The notes below the pieces were generated by a model that saw nothing but the letters and a program-made list of their open reading frames with translations, did no database searches and was not told where the DNA came from. Positions 11,683 to 22,562 of a stretch of DNA of 64,000 nt are shown in pieces (within the stretch, counting starts at the first letter, position 1; each line of letters opens with the position of its first letter). The position numbers were made by a program, and so were the translations under genes. Origin of the DNA: Clusia tigrina (taxonomy: Eukaryota > Arthropoda > Insecta > Diptera > Clusiidae); assembly GCA_920105625.2 (NCBI GenBank), contig OV050030.1, forward strand, positions 112,946,814 to 113,010,813, in the 5' to 3' direction.

Positions 11683-12028
11683 CTCTGCTACTTGTAGCGC
11701 TGGTCACCTCCACCACCGTGACATCAGCCTCAGACTCCGAGTCTGACTCCAGAAGGACTTCCTCCTCACTGAGTGTGGTTGTCCCTAGGAGACTCTCCAA
11801 ACCCCCCACAGTTGACATAGAGTCACTGCGTTTCGGGTATGTGGCGGAGTCCTCAGCAGTTACCCCTGAGGGATTCAATACCGCTTGATCCGTGTAAGAC
11901 GGTTGCTCGTCCTTTTTGTAGACCTTAAGGCTTGTGGATGAGAAGCCATAGCCCACGACCCAATTGGATTTCGCTAGAGTAGCCAGAGATTCGGCGTTCA
12001 CCACAAGGGTTATTGACCGGTAATCCCC
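11660..12028 (-). pseudogene. LOA-1 ORF1 C-terminal part, left-arm copy
   Basis: Mirror of 26975-27343: an acidic Ser/Glu-rich C-terminus overlapping the ORF2 start by 23 bases. The N-terminal part is missing through 5' truncation. Confidence 0.7.
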
Positions 12029-12344
12029 TCTGGGGGCAGTAGATCGTTGAAATTATTAGTCCACTTACATATTCTTCGAGTATAATAGTTGTTGCTTGTA
12101 TATAATCAGTGCCGAAATTTTGTATTATAATTGTTATGCCACCACGAGGTTTGTCACTAGAGTATTTGGTATCATAGATGGTATATCCATCTATATCGAA
12201 GCTATTTTTCTGAGTGAGATGGATTTCTGGAATAAGTATGAGATCAATAGAGTTCGAATTTAGAAAATGATGGAGCTCCAACTTTTGCTGGGTTACACTG
12301 CTAGTATTCCACAATGAAATTTTTATGGTGTTTTTGGTTTTCAC
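12029..12344 (-). pseudogene. Jockey endonuclease N-terminus, left-arm copy
   Basis: Mirror of 26659-26974. It reads IKISLWNTSS, a Jockey-clade apurinic-type endonuclease start, with IPEIHLT containing the metal-binding Glu. It is cut by LOA-1 at 12029. One difference from the right arm, at 12136, changes Thr to Ile. Confidence 0.8.
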
Positions 12345-12482
12345 AATATATATTGTAATATCATGTTTGTTGAAGGATTTCTTTTGAGTATATTAGATAT
12401 TAGCATAAGAATTTACCCACGTTCGGGTCGCTTATGGGAATAATACTGATTTTTGTAGGAGCTACTTTTTAATTCATCTTTG

Positions 12483-12701
12483 CTGTATTTGTTGGATATT
12501 TATATTCACAGGGTAGCGTCGATAGTTGACTGTATAGCTTTTTAAGCAATTACTGCATTTCTTAACATGTGTGTCTTCTTTTGTCTTTTGGCAGTTTTGA
12601 GATGAGTGCAGCTCACCACAAATAACATACACAGTCGGTAGTATGCAACATACTTTAGTGTGACTAAATTCTTGGGAATTCTGCCACTGAACTGGGGCAT
12701 A
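12483..12701 (-). pseudogene. Jockey ORF1 zinc-knuckle fragment, left-arm copy
   Basis: Mirror of 26302-26520; see that entry for residues. It lies upstream of the endonuclease in the order expected for ORF1 then ORF2. Confidence 0.7.
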
Positions 12702-13482
12702 CTGTTTTCGGTGTTAGTCGACTGTTATTTTTTATTAAAAAGATAGCGAAGGTCATAAATATGATGTGTTTCACCTTTCTTGAGCTTCGTGTTTGTCTGG
12801 TTGTAGTTCAATTCAGAAGAATGATTGTGAAAAATTATTTTTCTTGTGTAAATTGTACACGGATTTTATATGAAATTCTACTGGCGACAGTGCTTCCTGA
12901 AGTTAATTGGATACTACATAATATTCAATTACCGTTAAAATCATTGACAGGCCTTTACTACTTTTAAGTTGGTAAGTATATTATTATTTGGTTTTATGAT
13001 GTATTCCACAATTTTGGGGAGATTTTAGCAAAGTGAGATGCGCGTTAATAGCGCGTTGCAGTTTGCATATGACTGTTGGCTTTGTTTACAGTTGTTAGAG
13101 CGCTAATTGTCTATAGTTTCCCATGAAGGCAGGAGGAGCGTGTGTTCTAATAATAATATTCACAAAAATACATAGTAAGCGAAACTTAGTATGAAGTACT
13201 TATCTTAATGTGCACCAAAAAATAATTTATTTCAGCACATTATAAATTATTTACATTTTATAATCATGAAAAGTTTTTTTTTTACAATGCCATCAGTAAA
13301 ATTGTGTCTTGTAGTTATTGTGGAAAATTTCAAAAAAACCACATAATTTAATTTACTAAAACTAACATGTTTTCTTTAGACATCATTTATTTTATCCGCC
13401 AGTTGCAACAGGTAAGTTTAAATTTTCCACAGATGTCGATTTATGCTAGCTGATTACATAGTATTGCAAATTTGTATCTTTT
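12702..13482. other. Unassigned, left arm
   Basis: AT-rich sequence without a coding signal I can support. A 68-codon plus-strand frame at 12761-12967 has no recognisable features. Confidence 0.4.
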
Positions 13483-13798
13483 CATCAGTCGATATATCTT
13501 CCGTAAATGAAACGTACAATAAAGGCCCAAGAATACTCCTGGGGATATACCAGATGCTGTAAACGTTTGACAAGGACTAGCACTAGTTGCCTTTAACTAT
13601 AAATGTTCTGTCACGAATATTCGATTCTAGGCTCACCAATAAATTCAGCATGAAGCATTTCTTTCGACATATTCATCATGACAAACCTTATCGAATGCCT
13701 GCGGTACGTCTAAGAATATACTCAAAGGCTTTGCGAATTTCTTTTGTGATTCGGTGTACTGCCTCAATTATTCCATGTTTTCTTTGAAAGAAAAAATT
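13483..13798 (-). pseudogene. Jockey RT fragment, left-arm copy
   Basis: Mirror of 25205-25520: HGIIEAVHRITKEIRKAFE, the Jockey RT block before the FLDV catalytic motif, then decayed traces of the GVPQGSVLGPLLY region. Confidence 0.7.
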
Positions 13799-13937
13799 GG
13801 TGACTTCAGAATAACTAATCAAAAATGTAGTTTGAAACAGATTAGAAAGAACAGGTGCTACGCTGATATTCTTTCAAACTCTGCCTGGTTTGAGAAACTT
13901 TAAGATTTGTAATTGCGAAGTTATTATTTGCAGTTTT

Positions 13938-16440
13938 TATGTTATTTGGCACAACAAACTTTGGGGCAGTTCCAACAACAATACCAGAAGTGAATGCCCA
14001 AAAAGCTTTGCTTTATCTGAAAACTCACTTCCCAGAGTCCTGTGTTTGCAGAGAAGAAGAGGGTAGTGCTGGCACAGCACACAGACTCAGAAGTAAGGAC
14101 TGGCCTATAGTAAAATTTATATGCACTGGTCACCGGCTAAAACGGGCCATCTACAGCTTAAAACCATTCAAGTCACCAGGGGTTGTTGGAGTCTTTCTAG
14201 CCCTGCAACATAAGGGGATCGGTCTCATGTTCCAACCACCACTAAAAATTATTAGTAGTCTGGCACTGGAAGTCCATGGAGGAGGGCTAAGGTTGTTTTT
14301 ATTACGAATGCTGGAAAGAAGGATCCACTTCATCCCAAATCCTTTAGGCCAATATGCCTAACCTCATTTATCTTGAAAACAGCTGAAAAGGTCAGTGATA
14401 ACATCAGAACACAGATTCTGCCGTATGCACCCCTTCATCCGAACCAGCATGCATATAGGGCAGGCAGATCTACTGAATATGCTCAGTATCAGCTGAGAAC
14501 ACTCCAGCAACCCCTCGACGACAAGGAGGTGGCGTTAGGGGCCTTTTTGGATATTGAAGGAGCTTTTGACAACACCTCACACGAGGCAGTGAGTAGTGCT
14601 CTTGTTTGTAAGGGTGTAAACTCCACCCTATCTAATTGGATAGAACAAATGCTGAAAACCAAGACAGCCGAAGTATCCCTCACCTCAACAACCACAGTGG
14701 TTAATACTGTTCGAGGATGTCCGCAGGGCGGAGTACTATCCCCCCTGCTGTGGGGCCTTGTGGTGGATGAACTTCTCTGGGAATTAACGAGCATGGGGTT
14801 ATGCTGTCTGGGATACGCTGATGATATAGCGATTGCGTGCAGGGGAAAATTCGAGAGTATACTATAGGAACTACTCCAATGTGGTATAAGAATTACAGGT
14901 GATTGGTGCAACAGGGTGGGACTTAAAATAAACCCCATAAAGATTGCTGTTGTCCCTTTCACGAGGAAATATAAATTCAAAAACCTTAAACCTATTAAAC
15001 TTAAAAGAGTGGAGATCAATGTGCAATCTGAAATAAAATTTCTAGGTATCATACTAGATAGAAAACTATTATGGAGGTCTCACATCAATGAGACAATTAG
15101 TAAAGCGAAAAGATCTCTCATGATATGTAGATCAATCGCGGGGAAAAATTGGGGATGCAATCCCAAGATCCTGCGATGGATGTACATCAAGATAATACGC
15201 CCAATGATCACTTACGGAGCGGTTCTGTGGGCTAAGAATGCAAGACAACTAAACTTTGCGCAAGCACTGGCTAAGGTGCAAAGGCTTGCTGGCATCTGTA
15301 TAACTGGGGCTATGAGAACCTACAGCGGCCCTGAACGTCATACTGGACCTTACACCCCTGCACATATTTTTGGAAACCCAAGAGAAGAGGGCTCTGTATA
15401 GAACGACGAGGGCAGTAAACGGTCCTGAAAGTCTCATCGGGAGTCAGATGGTCGAAACATTATCAAAGGCCATTCCAGACATCTGTATACCGAAAGACTT
15501 TACAAACACCCGTTACAGTTTCACTAAGTTGTTTAAAATAGATTGGAGCTACAAAAATGCATGGAGAGGTCTAAGCGAAACCTACAGGTTAGATCAGTCC
15601 ACGATCACCTGGTATACCGAGCGGTCTCTCACAGAAGAGGGTTCCGGCACGAGGGTATTTGGACCTAGATACAAATACTATGAATCGCTAGGCAAATATA
15701 CTAGCATCTTCCAGCCTGAAATCCACACCATTGAGAGATGTGCACATTTCAACATTGAAAAAGGTTACGAGCGTAAGAAAATTGCTATCTTATCGGATAG
15801 CCAAGCGGCCATTAGGGCACTTACCTCATATCAGGTAAATTCGAAACTGGTATGGAAGTGCATCAAAAAACTTAATGCTCTTGGCTCACGCAACAAAGTT
15901 ACAATTCTATAGGTTCCAGGACATTCTGGCATAGAAGAGAGAGAGATTGCCGACGAACTTGCAAGGAAGGGGGCTGCAACACCTTTTATTGGCCCAGAAC
16001 CCTACTGTGGTGTAGGCAAGGGCAAGCTGTTCAGCCAGCTTAGGATCGATGAGGGACACCATAGGCACAAACACTGGGTTAACACACCAAAGAGTCTGCT
16101 AGGGACATACCACCTAAAAATATTCGAATCACTCACCAATCTCTCTAAGAATAATCTTTGGATGATGACAGGCCTACTCTCAGGACACTGTAAACTGAAC
16201 ACACATTTGGTGAGGATGGGGTTCCCCTCGGAAGGTTCCTGCAGATTCTGTGCGGAGGAAGAGGAGACGTCTTTGCATGTGTTGACGTAATGTCCGGCTC
16301 TCATGCACACCCGCAGGAAATACTTGGGATTCTTCCAGGGCTCTGCCAGTGATGTGAAACCTCTGGAGCTAAAACTTGTCATCCAAACTTGTTATCCAGA
16401 GGATAGGACTCAAAGATGTACTTTGAACCTCTCATAGGGG
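13938..16440 (+). pseudogene. LOA-2 ORF2 (RT-RNase H), left-arm copy
   Basis: Second LOA-clade family, decayed. Blocks in order: RT entry AIYSLKPFKSPG (near 14150); PLHPNQHAYRAGRSTE (14430); FLDIEGAFDNTS, the first catalytic Asp (14548); GCPQGGVLSPLLW (14720); YADDIAIA, the catalytic pair (14814); FLGIILDRKLLWRSH (15040); thumb region to 15400; and an RNase H with ILSDSQAAIRAL (15790), VPGHSG after a stop (15913) and a C-terminal cysteine cluster (CRFCAEEEETSLHVL, 16240). At least five frameshifts or stops. The endonuclease is absent; the copy begins at about 13938. Confidence 0.88.
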
Positions 16441-17467
16441 GCACAATAGATCAAAAGGTCGTGGTGCTTTCATCGCCTACACACAATAATACCTACACAT
16501 ATAGTTATACAAATTTATGCTAGCAAAACTGGTGCTACCGACAGCGAATTAAATTTGCAACACGAAAAAGGAACGATAATTGTAGTAACGTGCAATTGTT
16601 TGTGTGTGTTCTGTACTCGACCGGTTACTGGTAAGTATTCACACAAACAATTTTACATAAATACAAACATGAGGTTTTTGTATAAAAAATCCAAAAAAAT
16701 ATATACTCGTATGTATGTATGTACGAGTACATTGATAAATTTATGTTTTCTATAGGATTTACCTGTTCCTATCTGGCTCGAAGGACCAAATGTTTCATCT
16801 GTTCGATATTTGAATATATGCTTTTTTGTTCCAGTTTAATTATTTATTTTAATGATTACTAATAAATCTTCATTACATTACAAACAAAATGAGTTTTGCT
16901 TTACTTTTATATAATAACTGGAATATTATTTATGCTGCTAAAAATGGTGTTTGCCTAAAAAAATAATTGTTCCTTTGATGCTGTTGCCTCTCTGATTCAG
17001 ATCCAAATTGTGGTGTTGCGGATCCCTCGCTGGTTCAAATCCAAGTGGCCCAGCCAAGCGGTCAGATATACAGGTAAGCGATTGAGAGGTCCGATCGGCT
17101 GCAGAAATTAAAGATGGCTGTCGGCCTGCGCTCTCTACCCACAATCCGGAGGGACATGGTGCTGGGAATTCTCTCTGCAGCATGCCATACTCCGAATGGA
17201 GAGGTAGAAGATTGTCACAATCGCACCTGTTGGCAGCCATCGAATGGCAGGAATAACTCTTTTGCGACAAACAAATGAAATGGAAACGGTGAATACTAGC
17301 GTTAAAAGTCACTGTTCATAGAGATCTAATTTATAAATTGATTAACCATGTGTGCGCGTATAAGTAAACAAAATATTAGGACTCCGCAATTCCACAGAAT
17401 ATACCATATTTAAAAACAATTACATTTTTACTGGGAATTACTAATTATTTTTGAAATTTTAGTGACC
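16441..17467. other. Unassigned 1 kb, left arm
   Basis: The first 60 bases may be the LOA-2 3' untranslated tail. A higher-GC stretch at about 16980-17290 (rich in CCGATCGG, CCAGCCAAGCGG, CAATCCGGAGGG) has a 124-codon minus-strand frame but no family match that I recognise. The rest is AT-rich. Confidence 0.4.
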
Positions 17468-18000
17468 GAATTATATATGGGTGGTGACTTTAATAAGATC
17501 CCCACCTTTTGGGTCTCGAGACCCATCACTACAGAGGATAGATAATTGCATGAAGTACTCCAAATAACAGGATGTAGCACATTTTCTACTAGGACATTGA
17601 TTTCTTTATCGGAAGAAAGATTTCAGCCAATTACCAGTGCTTAAAATATGGGTTAAATATGAATTCTGACCATTCTCCAGTCTAGTTAATAATACATGAA
17701 ATTGTAGTTAATAAGGAATTACCACTAACAGTAGCAAATAAATACTCCATTTTGGAAGACTTTAATAAAAGCATGTCCTTGTACGAGTACCTCAAAGCTA
17801 GTCGACCAAATTCTGAACATGCCAACAACATACAACTCGCAGCCCGGCGTAGTACATCAGTCAAAAGGAAAGTTACAGTACGAAACAAGTATACCAAAGA
17901 AATAAAATAAATGATTACGGAAAAATGGGGAATACGTTGCTGGTGGCAAAAAAAACGGTCTCCATCTGACAAAAGCTGGATACAAAATATATATAATTAA
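17468..18000 (+). pseudogene. Jockey endonuclease/linker fragment, left-arm copy
   Basis: Reads MGGDFN, then WGSRDPSLQR after a frameshift, then LEDFNKSMSLYEYLKAS and KYTKEIK. This is the second half of a Jockey-clade endonuclease (GGDFNAKH..WGSR type) and the linker towards RT. Many stops. It is a different copy from the endonuclease at 12029-12344. Confidence 0.7.
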
Positions 18001-18025
18001 GAAATCTAAAGTGTGAGGTCGCGTT

Positions 18026-18565
18026 TTTTATTCGACATTGAAGGATCCTTTTACAACACTTCAATGTTTGTAAGGGGGTCGATTCTACTCTAACCAATTA
18101 GATAAAACAAATGCTGAAAACCAGAACTGCCGAAGTATCCCTCACCTCAACAACCACAATGGTTAATACTGTTCAAGGATGTCCGCAGGGTAGAGTATCT
18201 CCACTGCTGTGGTGCCTTCTCTGGAAATTAACAAACCTGGGTCTATGCTGTCAGGGATACGCTGACGAGCAGAGGCAAATTCGAGAGTACACTATTTGAA
18301 CTACTCCAATGTGGTTTAAGAAAGGCTTGCTGGCGTCTGTATAACTGGTGCTATGAGAACCTGTCCTACAACCGCCCTGAATATCATACTAGAATTTACA
18401 CCCCTGCACATATTTGTGGAAACACAAGAGAAGTAGGCTCTGTATAAAATGACGAGGACCGTAAACGGTCCTGAAAGTATCATCGGGCGTCAAATGGTCG
18501 AAACAGTATCAAAGGCCATTCCAGACATCTGCATACCGAAAGACTTTACAAACACGCGCTACAGC
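18026..18565 (+). pseudogene. Internally deleted LOA-2 copy, left-arm copy
   Basis: Joins pieces of the LOA-2 RT: DIEGSF, MLKTRTAEVSLTSTTTMVNT, GCPQG and a deleted YADD region (YADEQ), then jumps to the thumb and pre-RNase H segment (TRTVNGPESIIGRQMVETVS). Several internal deletions relative to 13938-16440; it diverges from that copy by many single-base changes. Confidence 0.8.
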
Positions 18566-18959
18566 GTTGTTTAAAACAGAGTGTTAATTCCTTTGTTTTT
18601 CGTTCCGCCTTTACAGTTGTAACTTTTTTAATTGTACACTTCAGTTTTGATTTTAAAGATCCATATGTAACAAGATCATAAACCAACTCTGTGATAACAT
18701 GCTTATTAATTAATAATTAATATACTCGATCAAAATGTTGCTTGTGAAAAAGTCAGATAATTGAATGGCAAATCAAATTGCATTGCCCTCTGTTGGCCTA
18801 TTCGTATTGCAATTTTAAATATGAATGGGATCGCCAGATGTGAAATCTTAGTAGTAAGTTAATTTAGACTGATACCCAAAGTTGTTCCTTTTGTTTGTAT
18901 ATTCCTAAGTAAGGCTTTATCCCAGGAAACCGAGAAATACCATAAACGGAGAATTTTTG
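18566..18959. other. AT-rich inner end of left arm, no gene
   Basis: No coding or terminal-repeat signal seen. It ends at the spacer boundary. Confidence 0.4.
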
Positions 18960-18960
18960 T

Positions 18961-18988
18961 TGGAAGGTGTCCAAAGAAATTATAAATA

Positions 18989-19056
<68 letters not shown>

Positions 19057-19084
19057 TATTTATAATTTCTTTGGACACCTTCCA
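18961..19084. repeat. Perfect 124 bp palindrome with (TA)n core
   Basis: A 33-base unique stem (GGAAGGTGTCCAAAGAAATT... to ...ACTGATA) on each side flanks an alternating TA run. Positions pair to a sum of 38045 and the pairing stops exactly at 18961/19084. It begins immediately at the inner edge of the left arm. Single-stranded, it would form a long perfect hairpin. Confidence 0.95.
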
Positions 19085-19356
19085 GCCATTTTTGCCTGCT
19101 ATTTTAGGAAGAGCATTCAAATGGCGGTATCTGGATTGAGCTTTCAGGAAAGTGTACACGCAGCAAAAAGGGAACGTTCGCCGAGAACGTTTCATCCTCA
19201 GATCTCAATCCCAGGTTTAATTCGACTGCTTTTCGCAAGAGCTCTATGGACTTGTGCTAATTCAGGAGTCGATTTAACACTTTCCCAAAAGGTCTGATCT
19301 CTTTGTTATAGATCGTCAAATCTTTTTTATATTCATCCCATCCTCCGTTTGTCAAG

Positions 19357-19635
19357 CTAGGTTGAATCGCTTACGCAATTTAGAACGTCTGGTAGACAGA
19401 TTATGATTCCACAAGGGAACATTCCTTCTGTTTTCCTTCCTTTAATTTCATTCAGCTCATTTACACCCTCCGCTAGCTTCACAGGATTTTTATATATCCC
19501 TCGGATGTTTGACGATGTGTGTAGTGTATGCACTGACCTATCGAAGAATTCCGTGTTAGTATACCTAGGATTTCTAAGAGCTATCATTTTGATAACAAAA
19601 CTTCCTATATCATTTGTCCGATACTTTCCAATTGC
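19357..19635 (-). CDS. Hypothetical reading frame in spacer
   Basis: A minus-strand frame open across about 90 codons (76 from the first ATG at 19587), reading ...SFVIKMIALRNPRYTNTEFF, then KLAEGVNELNEIKG and MFPCGIIICLP. The composition looks protein-like and it is the only such frame in the spacer. I recognise no family. It has no start context or partner gene that would confirm it and may be an exon or a remnant. Confidence 0.3.
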   Translation of the reverse strand, partial: AIGKYRTNDIGSFVIKMIALRNPRYTNTEFFDRSVHTLHTSSNIRGIYKNPVKLAEGVNELNEIKGRKTEGMFPCGIIICLPDVLNCVSDST

Positions 19636-19894
19636 TAAAAATAGCAGTCAGACTTGGACCACAGTCAAGAACTTAATCCCTATTTTTTTTCTAAATGTGG
19701 GTGTGTTCTCCTATTTAATATATATAAATTAATTGATAATGAAAATTATAGAATTAACTCACCCGTTTATTGGTGTTACTGCTGCAGCAGATGGTTTTGT
19801 GCGCATTGGAATCCTTTTAGATAGGCAATGCCTGCATTGACAAGATTAGGATATAGGGATTGACATAGTAACCGTAGGATTATTAGGTTTTTAT

Positions 19895-19972
19895 TAAAAT
19901 AAATCTCAACGTTCAACTTTAAAACAATCATTTGTTCAAAATAAATCTCAACGTTCAACTTTAAAACAATCA
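19895..19972. repeat. 40 bp tandem duplication in spacer
   Basis: AAAATAAATCTCAACGTTCA and the following TTTAAAACAATCAT occur twice head to tail (about 19895-19932 and 19938-19972). Confidence 0.85.
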
Positions 19973-20437
19973 TGTTACGAAAATGACGATGGTTTTCTTC
20001 GAAATATTTGATTTCAACATAATGGCCCTAGTTACCTTATCTGCAAAAATTCTCCGTTTATGGTATTTCTCGGTTTCCTGGGATAAAGCCTTACTTAGGA
20101 ATATACAAACAAAAGGAACAACTTTGGGTATCAGTCTAAATTAACTTACTACTAAGATTTCACATCTGGCGATCCCATTCATATTTAAAATTGCAATACG
20201 AATAGGCCAACAGAGGGCAATGCAATTTGATTTGCCATTCAATTATCTGACTTTTTCACAAGCAACATTTTGATCGAGTATATTAATTATTAATTAATAA
20301 GCATGTTATCACAGAGTTGGTTTATGATCTTGTTACATATGGATCTTTAAAATCAAAACTGAAGTGTACAATTAAAAAAGTTACAACTGTAAAGGCGGAA
20401 CGAAAAACAAAGGAATTAACACTCTGTTTTAAACAAC

Positions 20438-20977
20438 GCTGTAGCGCGTGTTTGTAAAGTCTTTCGGTATGCAGATGTCTGGAATGGCCTTTGATACTGT
20501 TTCGACCATTTGACGCCCGATGATACTTTCAGGACCGTTTACGGTCCTCGTCATTTTATACAGAGCCTACTTCTCTTGTGTTTCCACAAATATGTGCAGG
20601 GGTGTAAATTCTAGTATGATATTCAGGGCGGTTGTAGGACAGGTTCTCATAGCACCAGTTATACAGACGCCAGCAAGCCTTTCTTAAACCACATTGGAGT
20701 AGTTCAAATAGTGTACTCTCGAATTTGCCTCTGCTCGTCAGCGTATCCCTGACAGCATAGACCCAGGTTTGTTAATTTCCAGAGAAGGCACCACAGCAGT
20801 GGAGATACTCTACCCTGCGGACATCCTTGAACAGTATTAACCATTGTGGTTGTTGAGGTGAGGGATACTTCGGCAGTTCTGGTTTTCAGCATTTGTTTTA
20901 TCTAATTGGTTAGAGTAGAATCGACCCCCTTACAAACATTGAAGTGTTGTAAAAGGATCCTTCAATGTCGAATAAAA
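20438..20977 (-). pseudogene. Internally deleted LOA-2 copy, right-arm copy
   Basis: Mirror of 18026-18565 with no difference noticed. Confidence 0.8.
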
Positions 20978-21002
20978 AACGCGACCTCACACTTTAGATT
21001 TC

Positions 21003-21535
21003 TTAATTATATATATTTTGTATCCAGCTTTTGTCAGATGGAGACCGTTTTTTTTGCCACCAGCAACGTATTCCCCATTTTTCCGTAATCATTTATTTTA
21101 TTTCTTTGGTATACTTGTTTCGTACTGTAACTTTCCTTTTGACTGATGTACTACGCCGGGCTGCGAGTTGTATGTTGTTGGCATGTTCAGAATTTGGTCG
21201 ACTAGCTTTGAGGTACTCGTACAAGGACATGCTTTTATTAAAGTCTTCCAAAATGGAGTATTTATTTGCTACTGTTAGTGGTAATTCCTTATTAACTACA
21301 ATTTCATGTATTATTAACTAGACTGGAGAATGGTCAGAATTCATATTTAACCCATATTTTAAGCACTGGTAATTGGCTGAAATCTTTCTTCCGATAAAGA
21401 AATCAATGTCCTAGTAGAAAATGTGCTACATCCTGTTATTTGGAGTACTTCATGCAATTATCTATCCTCTGTAGTGATGGGTCTCGAGACCCAAAAGGTG
21501 GGGATCTTATTAAAGTCACCACCCATATATAATTC
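21003..21535 (-). pseudogene. Jockey endonuclease/linker fragment, right-arm copy
   Basis: Mirror of 17468-18000. Confidence 0.7.
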
Positions 21536-22562
21536 GGTCACTAAAATTTCAAAAATAATTAGTAATTCCCAGTAAAAATGTAATTGTTTTTAAATATGGT
21601 ATATTCTGTGGAATTGCGGAGTCCTAATATTTTGTTTACTTATACGCGCACACATGGTTAATCAATTTATAAATTAGATCTCTATGAACAGTGACTTTTA
21701 ACGCTAGTATTCACCGTTTCCATTTCATTTGTTTGTCGCAAAAGAGTTATTCCTGCCATTCGATGGCTGCCAACAGGTGCGATTGTGACAATCTTCTACC
21801 TCTCCATTCGGAGTATGGCATGCTGCAGAGAGAATTCCCAGCACCATGTCCCTCCGGATTGTGGGTAGAGAGCGCAGGCCGACAGCCATCTTTAATTTCT
21901 GCAGCCGATCGGACCTCTCAATCGCTTACCTGTATATCTGACCGCTTGGCTGGGCCACTTGGATTTGAACCAGCGAGGGATCCGCAACACCACAATTTGG
22001 ATCTGAATCAGAGAGGCAACAGCATCAAAGGAACAATTATTTTTTTAGGCAAACACCATTTTTAGCAGCATAAATAATATTCCAGTTATTATATAAAAGT
22101 AAAGCAAAACTCATTTTGTTTGTAATGTAATGAAGATTTATTAGTAATCATTAAAATAAATAATTAAACTGGAACAAAAAAGCATATATTCAAATATCGA
22201 ACAGATGAAACATTTGGTCCTTCGAGCCAGATAGGAACAGGTAAATCCTATAGAAAACATAAATTTATCAATGTACTCGTACATACATACATACGAGTAT
22301 ATATTTTTTTGGATTTTTTATACAAAAACCTCATGTTTGTATTTATGTAAAATTGTTTGTGTGAATACTTACCAGTAACCGGTCGAGTACAGAACACACA
22401 CAAACAATTGCACGTTACTACAATTATCGTTCCTTTTTCGTGTTGCAAATTTAATTCGCTGTCGGTAGCACCAGTTTTGCTAGCATAAATTTGTATAACT
22501 ATATGTGTAGGTATTATTGTGTGTAGGCGATGAAAGCACCACGACCTTTTGATCTATTGTGC
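21536..22562. other. Unassigned 1 kb, right arm
   Basis: Mirror of 16441-17467. The 124-codon frame here is on the plus strand at 21691-22065. I recognise nothing in it. Confidence 0.4.

Larger units (their letters stand above)
8022..12028 (-). mobile_element. LOA-1: LOA-clade non-LTR retrotransposon, left-arm copy
   Basis: Minus-strand element bounded by 13 bp target duplications (8009-8021 and 12029-12041). Its 3' end is a (GTAG)n-type tail, 8022 onwards on the plus strand. It is 5'-truncated within ORF1 and contains ORF1 (from 12028 to 11660) and ORF2 (11682-8164). It inserted into the endonuclease of an older Jockey element. It is the mirror of 26975-30993, which is annotated in detail. 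Confidence 0.92.
2839..18959 (+). repeat. Left arm of giant inverted repeat (16.1 kb)
   Basis: This segment is the reverse complement of 20044-36176. Paired positions sum to 39015 in the outer part and 39003 in the inner part; the shift is one 12 bp indel near 9165. The only other differences noticed are single bases, e.g. 6631, 12136, 13071 and 16121. The outer end lies three bases beyond a Copia LTR end. The inner end is at 18959, where pairing with 20044 stops. Confidence 0.97.
18960..20043. other. Spacer between the inverted-repeat arms
   Basis: Unique 1084 bp between the arms. It contains a TA-rich perfect palindrome (18961-19084), a minus-strand frame of unknown kind (19357-19635) and a short tandem duplication (19895-19972). 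No transposase or terminal repeats are recognisable, so the whole is not a simple fold-back transposon. Confidence 0.85.

Noticed and set aside
14489..15052. 187-codon minus-strand frame inside LOA-2 (mirrored at 23951-24514)
   Set aside because: It is the antisense shadow of the LOA-2 RT, whose conserved motifs are on the other strand.
18961..19084. A hairpin that could be called a transcription terminator
   Set aside because: This is eukaryotic DNA; a TA-microsatellite palindrome without a neighbouring gene is not a terminator. It is kept only as a structural repeat.
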